Shown here one piece after another: positions 6,381 through 6,455 of a stretch of DNA of 6,455 nucleotides. Source of the DNA: a bacterium (lineage in GTDB: Bacteria > Bacteroidota > Bacteroidia > Bacteroidales > Muribaculaceae); the NCBI GenBank assembly GCA_004563195.1, contig SFTJ01000114.1, forward strand, positions 1 to 6,455. Direction: 5' to 3'. The notes below the pieces were generated by a model. The model made no database searches. It saw nothing but the letters and a program-made list of their open reading frames with translations, and had not been told where the DNA came from. Position 1 is the stretch's first letter; each line of letters begins with the position of its first letter. The position numbers and the translations under genes were made by a program.

Positions 6381-6455
6381 ATGTGCGAGGAAATATGTGA
6401 GCCTTCAGCCGGATTTTAAGTGTGAAATTTAGGTTGGTTAAGAACATCCGCACCA

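Overview
The window reads as part of a cell-surface pilus (fimbria) locus from a low-to-mid GC, Gram-positive member of the Firmicutes, most likely an anaerobic gut-type Clostridia. The reasons are sortase-dependent cell-wall sorting signals, Cna-B/SpaA domains, class C-type sortases, purine-rich ribosome-binding sites and a neighbouring TnpV gene, a family known from clostridial mobile elements. Species cannot be named from the sequence alone.

Layout. On the + strand, 1..2472 is the 3' part of a large wall-anchored adhesin-like subunit whose 5' end lies outside the window. It carries a Gly/Ser linker, InlB-type repeats, two tandem 91-residue repeats, one Cna-B/SpaA domain and an IPTSG sorting signal. 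Directly after it come a complete backbone pilin with a signal peptide, a D2 isopeptide domain, a C-terminal Cna-B domain and LPITGG (2489..3979); a class C sortase with a DPF lid and a probable TTG start (4012..4845); and a second, lidless sortase overlapping the first by 17 bases (4829..5545). Tight spacing suggests one transcription unit, ending at a strong hairpin terminator at 5695..5731. The promoter must lie upstream of the window, because none is evident between the genes.

The genes make sense as one pathway. The two secreted subunits are exported, held at the membrane by their C-terminal helix, cut at IPTSG or LPITG by sortase, and polymerised or attached to the wall. The backbone pilin supplies the shaft and the large repeat-rich protein is probably the tip or accessory adhesin. 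Two dissimilar sortases beside two dissimilar sorting signals suggest divided labour, but this is inference.

After a roughly 390-base stretch without a supported gene (5546..5937, holding the terminator and a second hairpin), a convergent tnpV gene lies on the - strand (5938..6318). It has its own ribosome-binding site and a good extended -10 promoter. It marks a mobile-element remnant or boundary next to the pilus locus. The last 75 bases hold nothing I can name. I found no RNA gene, CRISPR array or insertion-sequence terminus, and no clearly unprecedented system. The oddities worth following are the variant pilin lysine motif, the IPTSG signal, the lidless second sortase, the unequally conserved repeats and the abnormal start of the first sortase.
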